Assembly: GCA_934339005.1 (NCBI GenBank)
Contig: CAKRHR010000005.1
Span: forward strand, 42,138-106,137
Length of the DNA: 64,000 nt
Origin: an uncultured Catenibacillus sp.
Lineage (GTDB): Bacteria; Bacillota; Clostridia; Lachnospirales; Lachnospiraceae
Direction of reading: 5' to 3'
Positions 17,775 to 25,416 of the stretch are shown one piece after another. A program made the position numbers and the translations under genes. Each line of letters begins with the position of its first letter. Position 1 is the stretch's first letter. The notes under the pieces were generated by a model. That model searched no databases. It worked only from the letters and a program-made list of their open reading frames with translations, and was not told the DNA's origin.

Positions 17775-19232
17775 ATGAAGCGAACATTTGGAACAGATAT
17801 TAACAAAATTAAATATGAAGTTTTAGTTGAAGTTGCGAAGGCATCTTTTGAAGATCAGTTAAATGAAAAACGTGAAGAAATTCCATATACAATTATTCCT
17901 GGACGTACACCAAGATATCGTTGTTGTGTATACAGAGAACGTGAAATTATCCGCCAGCGTGTCCGTCTTGCAGAAGGTCATTCTGCAGTAGCCGGTTATG
18001 ATGATAAAAATATCGTTCAGGTCATTCCCGCTGCCTGTGAGGGATGTCCGATCAATCGTTTTAATGTGACAAATAACTGCCAGATGTGTATGGCAAAAAA
18101 ATGTATGGGTGCATGTAACTTTGGTGCGATTACATTTGAGCAGGGCCGTGCACATATTGACCCTAAAAAATGTAAAGAATGCGGCCGTTGTGCCCAGGCA
18201 TGTCCATACAATGCTATTGCAGACCTGATGCGTCCATGTAAGCGTAGTTGTCCTGTAGATGCGATTACAATGGATGAGGATATGATTGTTAATATTGATG
18301 AAACAAAATGTATCAACTGCGGTCAGTGTGTTATCGGATGTCCGTTTGGTGCAATTTCTGATAAATCCTTTATGGTGGATGTTATTAAGCTGATTAACGG
18401 TGGTGCAAAAGTTTATGCGATGGTGGCTCCTGCCATTGAAGGTCAGTTTGGTGCCAATGTCAGTGTCGGTATGATTCGAAGTGCTGTCAAAGCCCTTGGA
18501 TTTGCAGATATGTATGAAGTATCCCTTGGAGCAGACTTTGTATCTAAGAACGAAGCTGAGGAACTTGCAGAAGCCCTCGAAGAAGGACGCAAGATGACAA
18601 CTTCATGTTGTCCTGCATTTGTCAACATGATTAAGAAACATTTCCCTCAGGTACTCGAAAATATGTCCACAACAGTATCACCGATGACTGCAACAGGACG
18701 TATTATTAAAGCGATGGATCCTGAAGCCGTATGTGTATTCATCGGACCATGTATTGCCAAGAAGGGTGAAGTTATTGACTCTGTTACACTTGGCGGTGCA
18801 GATTATGCGATGACTTATGAAGAACTGGCAAGTATGTTTGAAGCTAAAAACATCGACCCTGCAGACTACGAAGAAGAAATGCAGCAGGGTAGTAAATACG
18901 GCAAGAACTTCTCTGTATCCGGCGGCGTAACAGCTTCTGTCCTTGAAGTACTTAAGGAAAAAGGTGTTGAATGTGATGTCAAAGTTAATAAATGTAATGG
19001 TGCAGCAGAATGTAAGAAAGCACTGATGCTGCTTAAAGTCGGCAAACTGCCGGAAGACTTTATCGAAGGTATGGCATGTGTTGGCGGCTGTGTCAGCGGT
19101 CCTGCCATGATTAACAAAGAACGCACATTTATGAAAGACCGAAACACACAAATTGCCAAAGCTGATAATAGAGGCATCGTTGAAAATGTTGAAAAATACG
19201 ATGATCTTGGTATTAAGATGACAAGAAACTAG
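17775..19232 (+). CDS. Monomeric [FeFe] hydrogenase, ferredoxin-type
   Basis: 485 residues; catalyses reversible H2 formation in the cytoplasm. N-terminal cysteine-rich region holds several 4Fe-4S motifs (CKECGRCAQACPY, CINCGQCVIGCPF). The H-cluster domain is complete: TSCCPAF (C278 proton relay, C279), GPCIAKKGE (C326, K329) and MACVGGC (C435, C439). ATG follows an AGGAGG site, 19 bp after the phosphatase. All catalytic residues are present, in contrast to the sensory paralogue two genes upstream, so this is the working enzyme of the operon. Probably group B or the ferredoxin-dependent HydA2 type. Confidence 0.9.
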   Translation: MKRTFGTDINKIKYEVLVEVAKASFEDQLNEKREEIPYTIIPGRTPRYRCCVYREREIIRQRVRLAEGHSAVAGYDDKNIVQVIPAACEGCPINRFNVTNNCQMCMAKKCMGACNFGAITFEQGRAHIDPKKCKECGRCAQACPYNAIADLMRPCKRSCPVDAITMDEDMIVNIDETKCINCGQCVIGCPFGAISDKSFMVDVIKLINGGAKVYAMVAPAIEGQFGANVSVGMIRSAVKALGFADMYEVSLGADFVSKNEAEELAEALEEGRKMTTSCCPAFVNMIKKHFPQVLENMSTTVSPMTATGRIIKAMDPEAVCVFIGPCIAKKGEVIDSVTLGGADYAMTYEELASMFEAKNIDPADYEEEMQQGSKYGKNFSVSGGVTASVLEVLKEKGVECDVKVNKCNGAAECKKALMLLKVGKLPEDFIEGMACVGGCVSGPAMINKERTFMKDRNTQIAKADNRGIVENVEKYDDLGIKMTRN

Positions 19233-19268
19233 AACATTAAAAAGTTTCAAATCAAGCGTACATAGTGA

Positions 19269-19691
19269 TTAGCGATGATATGTGCCCTCCTGCTCGGATA
19301 CCCAAGTAGGAGGGTAATTTTTATAATCTTTGTCTGTTGTATGGTGATGTTTGGTGATGTTACAAAAGGAAAATTGAACATCTAAATTTAATGCAGCTGC
19401 AATTTCTGCAATTTTTCGAATAGAAAAATTATAATCGCCACGTTCCCAGCGCGAAACAAGAGATTGGGAAGCACCAATATGTCTGGCGAATTGTGCTTGT
19501 GTCATGTGTAATTTTAAACGCTCATTTGTGATGGCGGTTGAAATTTGTGCGATAATTTTGGCAGTGAGCATATCGGTTGGATTAAGTGTATCTTCAAACA
19601 AGTCGAGTACATCTGATAACTGATTGCTTTTTGAGCATGATGTTGTTGTGGATAAGGTCGTATTTGGTAATAAATCATTATGCATATCCAA
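19269..19691 (-). CDS. HigA-like XRE antitoxin/repressor
   Basis: 140 residues. A helix-turn-helix of the XRE class spans about 60-110 (MTQAQFARHIGASQSLVSRWERG). The N-terminal ~45 residues are rich in serine and threonine and have no clear domain. It lies 45 bp downstream of a Gp49/HigB-like toxin gene on the same strand, the toxin-first order typical of HigBA. It would neutralise the toxin and repress the shared promoter at the 22-bp palindrome upstream. The hydrogenase terminator overlaps its last codons. Confidence 0.7.
   Translation of the reverse strand: MDMHNDLLPNTTLSTTTSCSKSNQLSDVLDLFEDTLNPTDMLTAKIIAQISTAITNERLKLHMTQAQFARHIGASQSLVSRWERGDYNFSIRKIAEIAAALNLDVQFSFCNITKHHHTTDKDYKNYPPTWVSEQEGTYHR
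19285..19322 (+). terminator. Terminator of the hydrogenase operon
   Basis: CCCTCCT (19285-19291) pairs with AGGAGGG (19308-19314), followed by TAATTTTTA. It lies inside the 3' coding end of the convergent antitoxin gene. Confidence 0.7.
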
Positions 19692-19736
19692 TGTAGGCAG
19701 CCTCCTTTTGCGATGTATGTGAATAAAAAATTTGAT

Positions 19737-20138
19737 TTAGTATTTAGTTAGTTCATCAAGACGATGCTCAAGAACTTCAATATATTGAGTGTAGTCGGTT
19801 GATTTTTTGCCGCTGCGTTCGTAAAAAGCAGCGAACAATTGAGCGTTAGTATCAGAAATATGTATCAATAGTCTGACGTTAAATTGTGCTTGCTGAAGGT
19901 GGATGGAATAAAAAATTTCTTTGTTCTTAAATAGTTTCTCATTACTGTCTATCATATAAATCATTGAGCCAAATTCCTGAATGTTTTTTAATTGCGTAAT
20001 CAGTAAAGTGAAAAATTTTTGTTCTTTTCCTTTCAACTCTTTCTTTAATAAAGCTGAAAGTTCTTTAATAAAACGTGGATGTACTTGAAAATCTTCAAGA
20101 TAAATCAATAACTGATGTATAGCATCTCTAGTGTTCAT
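19737..20138 (-). CDS. HigB/Gp49-like toxin (RelE superfamily)
   Basis: 133 residues. The C-terminal two thirds follow the phage Gp49/HigB pattern: a Leu-rich helix, then NEKLFKNKEIFYSIHLQQAQ in place of the K-L-ELR segment, an inner strand LLIHISD, and FYERSGKKSTDYTQYIEVLEHRLDEL in place of the usual GF-KK-T-P helix. Such toxins cut mRNA on the ribosome. AGGAG lies 9 bases before ATG. The classical RelE arginine of the ELR strand is not evident, so activity is uncertain. Confidence 0.62.
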   Translation of the reverse strand: MNTRDAIHQLLIYLEDFQVHPRFIKELSALLKKELKGKEQKFFTLLITQLKNIQEFGSMIYMIDSNEKLFKNKEIFYSIHLQQAQFNVRLLIHISDTNAQLFAAFYERSGKKSTDYTQYIEVLEHRLDELTKY

Positions 20139-20153
20139 ATTATTTATACTCCT

Positions 20154-20182
20154 ATATTATTACATATATGTAATAATTTCAA
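20154..20182 (-). promoter_or_regulatory. Toxin-antitoxin promoter with 22-bp perfect palindromic operator
   Basis: On the minus strand TTGAAA (20182-20177), 17-bp spacer and TAATAT (20159-20154) form a promoter. Bases 20156-20177 are a perfect 22-bp palindrome with half-site ATTATTACATA that fills the spacer, an ideal autoregulatory operator. Confidence 0.65.
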
Positions 20183-20425
20183 TAAAATTTACAAAATCGA
20201 TATAGTTAAAATAAAAGTTTAATGAGTTTTTTGGATGGATGATTATATAAATTTATCGCATATCTGAAGTAAAAAATGTGATGTGATTGATTAGATAAAT
20301 GATTTAAATTGTCGAGGAATATGGATATGATACATCAGGAGAAAAATAAATTCAATTATTATCGTTCGACAAAATTTGACATAAAAAATAATAAAAGGAA
20401 AATACTAAATTTGGCTTATACTAAA

Positions 20426-20593
20426 ATGAACCTGGATAAAACAACGATAAATAGTGTATTTTATCCAGGTTCTTTTTTACTGTTCCCAATCATATTTGGG
20501 GCCGATGCATTGTGGTGTGTGATTCCAGTGGTTGAGGGGATTATGCTGATTGTGAGTATGATTTTCCTGTTACTGACGCATAAAAAAGAGTCG
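20426..20593 (+). pseudogene. MATE transporter C-terminal relic
   Basis: The translated stretch YPGSFLLFPIIFGADALW followed by CVIPVVEGIMLIVSMIF resembles the last two helices of MATE-family exporters. No other part of such a gene is present; the upstream 120 codons are lysine- and asparagine-rich, low-complexity sequence without a family. A 14-bp terminator-like hairpin sits at its start. Probably the remains of an older MATE gene next to the intact one on the other strand. Confidence 0.5.
20428..20478 (+). terminator. Strong terminator-like hairpin within the MATE relic
   Basis: GAACCTGGATAAAA (20428-20441) is perfectly complementary to TTTTATCCAGGTTC (20459-20472), followed by TTTTTT (20473-20478). 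A textbook intrinsic terminator, yet no intact plus-strand gene ends here. Confidence 0.65.
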
Positions 20594-20601
20594 AGAATAA
20601 C

Positions 20602-20660
20602 AATACGCCCTTTTGGGATAGACAGAAGAAATAAAAATTCTATCACCAAAAGAGCGTATT
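20602..20660 (-). terminator. Terminator of the minus-strand MATE gene
   Basis: AATACGCCCTTTTGG (20602-20616) and CCAAAAGAGCGTATT (20646-20660) pair over 15 positions; the single non-complementary pair becomes a G-U wobble in the minus-strand transcript, indicating function for the MATE gene. Confidence 0.6.
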
Positions 20661-20676
20661 TGTATAAGCAGTCGTT

Positions 20677-22068
20677 TTATGCCTCCGCCTTTTCGACATT
20701 GGAAGTATCTGTAATAACAGAAGCCTCGCGCCAGTGACCGAGTTTATAATACAGTATAAGCGCAAGTGCGTTTGCAGCGTTACCGATAATCATAGCATAA
20801 TAAAGTCCTGTGTAATCGTTTGCTCTGTAAGCCAGGACATAAGAAAGTATGATGCGGATTCCGATATTTAAAAATGCTGAAAGCATTGGAATCGTTGATG
20901 CGCCGGCACCACGAATGATACCTGTCAGCGTATTGTTTAATGCGGCAAAAATATAGAAAAATCCAAGTGTACGAAGACCAACTGTGCCAACATCAATAAT
21001 CGCCTGTTCATCAGTAAAAAGACGAACTGCATACGGTGCGCAGGCAAACAGGATAATACCAAGCCCAACGGCGAGCGCACATGCCAGAATAAGGCTCAGG
21101 CGGATACCTTCTTTGAGTCGTTCATGCTTTTTGGCACCAATATTCTGACCGACAAATGTTGTAATTGCCGTACCAATCGCCATCATCGGCAAAATAATAA
21201 AACCATCGATTTTAATAATCGTACTGTTGGCAGCAACGACATTACTGCCGAAACTGTTTGTAAATGTCTGAACAACTGTACTTCCGGCGGAAGTTACAAG
21301 CTGCTGAAGTCCGGCTGGTATACCAATCAATAAAATGGATTTAGCAAGATCCGGATGAATGCGGAGTGTCGATGGACGTACCGTAATATTGTATCGTTTG
21401 CCGCACAAACGGAAAATGACAGCGATTGCCGAAATCAACTGTGCGAGAATCGTTGCCCAGGCAGCACCGGTTACACCCATGTTAAAGACAACAACAAATA
21501 AAAGGTCAAGTCCCATATTTAAAATACTGCAGAAAATTAACAGACCGAGCGGCCATACAGAATCGCCCATACCGCGTAAAATCGAACTGCACATCTGATA
21601 ATACAGGTGTCCGACTGTTCCGATAATGATAATAATGTAATAATCCAGAGCGTCCTGAAAAATATTGTCCGGTGTTTTGATCAGCTTCATTACGGGGCTG
21701 GCAGTCACAAGTCCAATAACCGTAATGGCTACAGATACAATAAGCGCAACAATCATTGCAGTATTTACTGTTTTGTTGACACTGTCGGCTTTTTTGGCAC
21801 CATAGTATTGAGCAACGACAACGGTGGCACCTGCACCAACGGAGATTAAGAATGAGTTAATCATCATGGTTAAAGAAAAACTGGCACCAACGGCTGCCAG
21901 CGCATCTCCACCTACGAATTGTCCAACGATGATGGAATCCACCATGTTATAAAGCTGTGTGAAAATATTTCCGAGAATAATCGGAATCATGAATACAAGA
22001 AATCCTTTAGTTACATTCCCCTGGGTCAAATCCATCTGACCCTTCTTTTGCTTGACAGTTTCTGTCAT
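20677..22068 (-). CDS. MATE family efflux transporter
   Basis: Membrane antiporter of the multidrug and toxic compound extrusion family, 463 residues, 12 predicted helices. Typical signatures: FMIPIILGNIFTQLYNMVDS in helix 1, GVGALAAVG-like GDALAAVGAS, and GAGATVVVAQYYGAKK; the second half repeats the pattern with GTAITTFVGQNIGAKK. AGGGGTGAT precedes ATG 22068. It belongs to a different MATE subfamily from the copies at 51351 and 63612. Divergent from thiW, with a strong own promoter. Confidence 0.9.
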   Translation of the reverse strand: MTETVKQKKGQMDLTQGNVTKGFLVFMIPIILGNIFTQLYNMVDSIIVGQFVGGDALAAVGASFSLTMMINSFLISVGAGATVVVAQYYGAKKADSVNKTVNTAMIVALIVSVAITVIGLVTASPVMKLIKTPDNIFQDALDYYIIIIIGTVGHLYYQMCSSILRGMGDSVWPLGLLIFCSILNMGLDLLFVVVFNMGVTGAAWATILAQLISAIAVIFRLCGKRYNITVRPSTLRIHPDLAKSILLIGIPAGLQQLVTSAGSTVVQTFTNSFGSNVVAANSTIIKIDGFIILPMMAIGTAITTFVGQNIGAKKHERLKEGIRLSLILACALAVGLGIILFACAPYAVRLFTDEQAIIDVGTVGLRTLGFFYIFAALNNTLTGIIRGAGASTIPMLSAFLNIGIRIILSYVLAYRANDYTGLYYAMIIGNAANALALILYYKLGHWREASVITDTSNVEKAEA

Positions 22069-22182
22069 TTAATCACCCCTGATATTTAATTTTGTTTACC
22101 CCTGTTGTACAGATGTTTAATATTTTAAACGTCTGATATCAGATTGTTTTGTACACTGTACGTGTGCAATCTCTTTAATAAA

Positions 22183-22210
22183 ATTATAACAGTCTCAGAT
22201 TGAATGTCAA
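22183..22210 (-). promoter_or_regulatory. Promoter of the MATE gene
   Basis: On the minus strand TTGACA (22210-22205) and TATAAT (22188-22183) with a 16-bp spacer, both perfect consensus hexamers. Confidence 0.7.
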
Positions 22211-22254
22211 TTAACGGAAATTGAGTTTCTGATATAGAAATCTGGCAAAAACAC

Positions 22255-22283
22255 TTGAGTTTCACAGATTAACGTGATATAAT
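22255..22283 (+). promoter_or_regulatory. Promoter of the riboswitch-thiW transcript
   Basis: TTGAGT (22255-22260) and TATAAT (22278-22283) with a 17-bp spacer; transcription would begin at about 22290, just before the TPP riboswitch. Confidence 0.7.
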
Positions 22284-22290
22284 ATTTGGC

Positions 22291-22390
22291 AGAAAAAGAG
22301 GGGAGCTTGTGTGCAGGCTGAGAGGAAATCCAAAGATTTCGACCCGGAAACCTGATTCGGATAATGCCGACGTAGGAAACATAGAACTTC
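22291..22390 (+). promoter_or_regulatory. TPP (thiamine pyrophosphate) riboswitch
   Basis: The aptamer core is clear: GGGG, a P3 hairpin GCTTG/CAGGC (22305-22309/22314-22318), the invariant TGAGA, a small hairpin GAAATC/GATTTC, GACCC, then ACCTGATTCGGATAATGCCGACGTAGGA, written here in positions 22350-22378. It senses TPP. A terminator follows, so high TPP should stop transcription before thiW. Confidence 0.92.
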
Positions 22391-22398
22391 TATTGTCA

Positions 22399-22422
22399 GG
22401 CACCCGTGAAGGTGTCTTTTTT
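22399..22422 (+). terminator. Riboswitch-controlled terminator
   Basis: GGCACC (22399-22404) pairs with GGTGTC (22411-22416), followed by TTTTTT. Expression platform of the TPP riboswitch. Confidence 0.75.
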
Positions 22423-22454
22423 GTTTGATATTAGATACATTCTTTCAATATAGA

Positions 22455-22655
22455 AGGAATGGCATCAGGTGTCCGCAGACCGATTGTGGCGAATGAGGGG
22501 GAGCGCCCTGATTCGTAAAGTGTTTAACAGCGATGGGAAGCCGTGTTCCGGCGTGAGAGGAAACCAGCAAGTTTCGACCGACCTCATTTAATGACAGCAG
22601 GGAAAGTCTGTCAAATTCAAGGGGAAGCGACGCTGTCAACACTGATGCCGTTTCT
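22455..22655 (+). ncRNA. Second, divergent TPP-aptamer-like structured RNA
   Basis: Between the TPP terminator and thiW lies a ~200-base folded leader. A closing helix joins 22455-22468 to 22642-22655 (core GGCATCAG/CTGATGCC). Inside are hairpins CCGCA/TGTGG (22473-22489) and CGAATGAGGG/CCCTGATTCG (22490-22515), a helix GTGTT..ACAGCG (22520-22532) with CGCTGT..AACAC (22631-22642), and a core with P3-like GCCG/CGGC, TGAGAGGAAA, TTTCGACC, ACCTC, TTAATGACAGC and AGGGA. The order matches a TPP aptamer, but the 5' strand of the pyrophosphate-binding P5 arm is shortened. Probably a derived riboswitch copy; ligand unknown. Confidence 0.6.
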
Positions 22656-22686
22656 CTGCAAACAAAGTTTGAAGGAGTGTAGACAA

Positions 22687-23196
22687 ATGAAAAATAACAC
22701 CAAAAAATTAGCTTTAGCCGGCGTTTTCTGCGCACTGGCTGTTGTCGGCAGCCTGTTTTCATTTCCTGTATTCGGAAGTAAATGTGCGCCGGTACAGCAT
22801 ATGGTCAACATCATGTGTGCCATTTTTTTAGGACCGGGTTATGGCGTGGCAGTAGCCTTTGTAGCCAGCCTGATTCGTAATCTTTTAGGACTCGGAAGCC
22901 TTCTGGCATTCCCTGGCAGTATGATTGGGGCATTGCTTTGCGGACTGATGTACTGGAAAGTCAAAAAAATCATCCCAACACTGATTGCCGAAGTGTTTGG
23001 TACAGGTATTTTAGGTGGTTTATGCGCATATCCAATGGCGATTTTATTTATGGGAAAAACAGCCGGTGACATCGCTTTTTACGCATATGTAATTCCATTT
23101 TTAGTATCAACAGCCGGTGGCGCAATTATTTCAGGATTAATCCTTGCAGCACTGGATAAATCTGGGGCTTTGAAGATATTGAAAGGAAAACTTTAG
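22687..23196 (+). CDS. thiW: ThiW, thiamine-precursor ECF transporter S component
   Basis: Small membrane protein of 169 residues with about five helices. It opens with NTKKLALAGVFCALAVVGS, the usual S-component start, and contains KCAPVQHMVN and LGPGYGVAVAFVASLIRNLLG, typical of ThiW, the predicted thiazole-precursor binder of energy-coupling factor transporters. GAAGGAG lies at 22671-22677. It depends on ECF ATPases encoded elsewhere. The upstream TPP riboswitch directly supports the thiamine assignment. An in-frame upstream extension from 22543 would translate the structured leader and is unlikely. Confidence 0.88.
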   Translation: MKNNTKKLALAGVFCALAVVGSLFSFPVFGSKCAPVQHMVNIMCAIFLGPGYGVAVAFVASLIRNLLGLGSLLAFPGSMIGALLCGLMYWKVKKIIPTLIAEVFGTGILGGLCAYPMAILFMGKTAGDIAFYAYVIPFLVSTAGGAIISGLILAALDKSGALKILKGKL

Positions 23197-23223
23197 GATT
23201 TAAAATTATAAAAATCAAATCAT

Positions 23224-23286
23224 AAAAAGACTTTGACAGTCGTGTATCTCCGTATAAAAGGGGAACGACAGTCAAAGTCTTTTTTA
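23224..23286. terminator. Bidirectional terminator between thiW and the XRE gene
   Basis: AAAAAGACTTTGAC and continuing bases (23224-23243) pair with 23266-23285 over 20 positions with one mismatch. A-run and T-run flank the stem, so it can end both convergent transcripts. Confidence 0.85.
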
Positions 23287-23296
23287 TTTACAAAAT

Positions 23297-23611
23297 TCAT
23301 TTCTTGTTTGTCATACTCTCAACAATGACCATAAGTGCTTCCAGTTGTTCAGTGTTTAAATGCCTGAGAAGTGCTGTCAATTTCTTTATCTTTTCGGGAC
23401 TTTCAGATTCAGTGTCAAAAAAATCCTTTGGACTTATGTGAAGAAAGTCACAGATATAAAAGAAATTATTCATAGACGGTAAAGCTTTAGCGTTTTCAAT
23501 TGTGTTGATATAACCGGGATTTTGTCCAATAGACAAACTCATATCTCGTGCGGAAATCCCCATTTGTGTGCGCAACTGTACTAATCTTTGCGAAAACATC
23601 ATTTCATTCAT
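23297..23611 (-). CDS. XRE family transcriptional regulator
   Basis: About 104 residues. The helix-turn-helix domain spans the first 65 residues (RLVQLRTQMGISARDMSLSIGQNPGYINTIENG-like), with a short acidic linker and a C-terminal helix pair. Start ATG 23611 is chosen because AAAGGA lies about 10 bases upstream; the ATG at 23623 directly abuts that site. A stand-alone repressor of unknown target; the convergent thiW shares its terminator. Confidence 0.75.
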   Translation of the reverse strand: MNEMMFSQRLVQLRTQMGISARDMSLSIGQNPGYINTIENAKALPSMNNFFYICDFLHISPKDFFDTESESPEKIKKLTALLRHLNTEQLEALMVIVESMTNKK

Positions 23612-23739
23612 ATGTACTGCCATCCTTTCTCTGTTACTTTAAAAGTATTGTATCTGACTCAATTCGTGAAAATGATGCATTGTATAAAATATTAGAAACG
23701 AAGCAACGCATTAAATGTGATAATATACATTGATTATAT

Positions 23740-24072
23740 ATGATGAAAAGTAATAATTTGAATATAGAGAATATGAATAAATCAAATAAAAAGAAAAAAT
23801 GTCAGGATTTGTATTTTATATTAATGAAAACAACAAATATTAGAAATAAATTCACAAAGTTGCAATTTACAGATTCAAAAATTGACGGTATAATTAATAA
23901 AACAAAACACAACAACGTACAAAAGATAAAATTGATGGCATACATGATGATGTCGCCAACAGGCGATAAGTTTATTACAGGAAGTATTGTCCATCAATTT
24001 TTGTATTCTACAAAAGAAAAGTCACGCATAGAAGCTGCGAAAGATAAAATGACAAATAGTCGGAAACAGTAA
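23740..24072 (+). CDS. Hypothetical small basic protein, doubtful
   Basis: 110 codons, rich in lysine, asparagine and methionine, with no recognisable domain, signal peptide or membrane helix. No ribosome binding site precedes ATG 23740. It lies in an AT-rich stretch 50 bp before the Rpn-type nuclease gene. It may be noise or a decayed gene; listed for completeness. Confidence 0.25.
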   Translation: MMKSNNLNIENMNKSNKKKKCQDLYFILMKTTNIRNKFTKLQFTDSKIDGIINKTKHNNVQKIKLMAYMMMSPTGDKFITGSIVHQFLYSTKEKSRIEAAKDKMTNSRKQ

Positions 24073-24123
24073 AGATGGGGGAAAGTATTCTCCGAACAGT
24101 AAACTTATGGAGGTGGCTCATAC

Positions 24124-24945
24124 GTGGCATATGAAGTAAAGATGCAGGATAAGGAATTGGAAGTACGTTACGAAAGATACAAAGGTATTATAAAGAATTT
24201 CACATTGATGAGTGACATATTTATGCGGAATGTATTTAAACAGAGGGAATGTTTAGAGTATGTTTTGCAGGTGATTATGGAGAAGAAAAATCTTCAGGTG
24301 ATTGATAAGGTTGTTCAAAAAGATTATAAGAATCTTCAGGGGCGATCGGCTGTATTAGATTGTGTGGCGAAGGATTTGGATGGAAACATTTTCAATGTGG
24401 AGATTCAACAAGATAATGAGGGCGCTGCACCGAAACGGGCAAGATATCACAGTGGATTAATGGATATGAATACATTAAATTCCGGTCAGGATTATGATGA
24501 ACTTCCAGAAAGTTATGTGATTTTTATTACAAGAGATGATGTCTTGGGGTATGGACTTTCGATTTATCATATTGAAAGAAAAATCCGGGAAAATGATGAA
24601 ATATTTCAGGATGGAGCACATATCATTTATGTCAATTCAAAGAAACAGGAAGATACAGAACTTGGGAGATTGATGCATGATTTGCATTGTAAAGATGCCA
24701 AAGACATGCACAGTGAAATCCTGGCAAAACGCGTTTATGAACTTAAAGAAACACCGAAGGGAGTTGAAAATATGTGTCGTGAGATGGAAGAATTGATGAA
24801 TGAAGGTATGGAAATTGGCAAATTAGAAAAAGCAAAAGAAACAGCTACAGAACTTTATAAAATTGGAATGGAGATAGAGAAAATAGCAGAAATACTTAAA
24901 GTTAGTCAAGATGATATCAAGAAATGGATAGCTGAAGCAGAATAA
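24124..24945 (+). CDS. Rpn family recombination-promoting nuclease (PD-(D/E)XK)
   Basis: 273 residues. The nuclease core contains RSAVLDCVAKDLDGNIFNVE with the D...E-x-Q motif (VEIQQ) of the Rpn/transposase_31-like PDDEXK_2 family. N-terminal SDIFMRNVFKQRECLEYVLQ is also typical. The C-terminus has a charged coiled-coil (EEL.NEGMEIGKLEKAKETA) and a short helix-turn-helix-like end (KIAEILKVSQDDIKKWI). GTG start at 24124 with GGAGGTGGC 9 bases upstream. Known members cut DNA and stimulate recombination. No inverted ends were seen, so it is not part of a complete transposon here. Confidence 0.8.
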   Translation: MAYEVKMQDKELEVRYERYKGIIKNFTLMSDIFMRNVFKQRECLEYVLQVIMEKKNLQVIDKVVQKDYKNLQGRSAVLDCVAKDLDGNIFNVEIQQDNEGAAPKRARYHSGLMDMNTLNSGQDYDELPESYVIFITRDDVLGYGLSIYHIERKIRENDEIFQDGAHIIYVNSKKQEDTELGRLMHDLHCKDAKDMHSEILAKRVYELKETPKGVENMCREMEELMNEGMEIGKLEKAKETATELYKIGMEIEKIAEILKVSQDDIKKWIAEAE

Positions 24946-24970
24946 TAAATATTACAGTATGTAAAAATAG

Positions 24971-25065
24971 AGTCCAGGCAGGAAGAATCAAATTTTAAAT
25001 GTGGATGTTATGTTCGACGTTTTAAAGATTTATTTAAGATTTAATCCTGCCTGGACTTTATTTTT
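24971..25065 (+). terminator. Long-loop terminator after the Rpn gene
   Basis: AGTCCAGGCAGGA (24971-24983) is perfectly complementary to TCCTGCCTGGACT (25045-25057), followed by TTATTTTTA. The 60-base loop is AT-rich and partly self-complementary. Confidence 0.65.
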
Positions 25066-25154
25066 ACTAAAAACACAATTTAGTCATATAGGAATTGTAA
25101 ATATATTGGAATGGAGAAAGAATCAGAATAGTTGTAAAAAGTTTAAGATAGCTC

Positions 25155-25217
25155 TTGACACTATGCAATACATAGTATACAATACACACCATAAAGATAC
25201 TATGCATTGCATACTAT
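25155..25217 (+). promoter_or_regulatory. Probable PadR-regulated promoter with two operators
   Basis: TTGACA (25155-25160), 17-bp spacer, TACAAT (25178-25183). The spacer is a palindrome ACTATG-CAATA-CATAGT (25160-25177). A near copy in inverted orientation lies at 25197-25217 (TATGCA/TGCATA). The remaining leader to 25416 shows no gene or clear structure. Confidence 0.55.
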
Positions 25218-25416
25218 ATATGACATCATAATATGATGAGGTTGTAGAATTACGGGAGTAGCATTAGTTATGGAGTAATTTGTGATATCAAGTTAGTGTC
25301 AAAATCTAAATTGCGATGGCGATTGTGCTTGTACAAATCAGCGCTTTATGCATAGGTTGATTGTAAAATTGAATTTGAATATGATTAAATAAAAAAATAA
25401 TTAACGGAGGTGTACC

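Noticed and set aside
22455..22655. Cobalamin riboswitch
   Set aside because: GGGAAGCCG..CCGGCG looks similar at first, but the invariant GCCACTG-type box and the rest of the B12 core are absent; the TGAGA..GACC order fits TPP better.
22543..22686. N-terminal extension of ThiW
   Set aside because: Lacks a ribosome site and translates the structured leader; family members begin at the ATG at 22687.
24124..24945. Complete insertion sequence around the Rpn-type gene
   Set aside because: No terminal inverted repeats or target duplication were seen; Rpn-type proteins often occur as single genes.
25001..25231. Small plus-strand frame of 76 codons
   Set aside because: It runs through a terminator hairpin and a promoter/operator and has no ribosome site.
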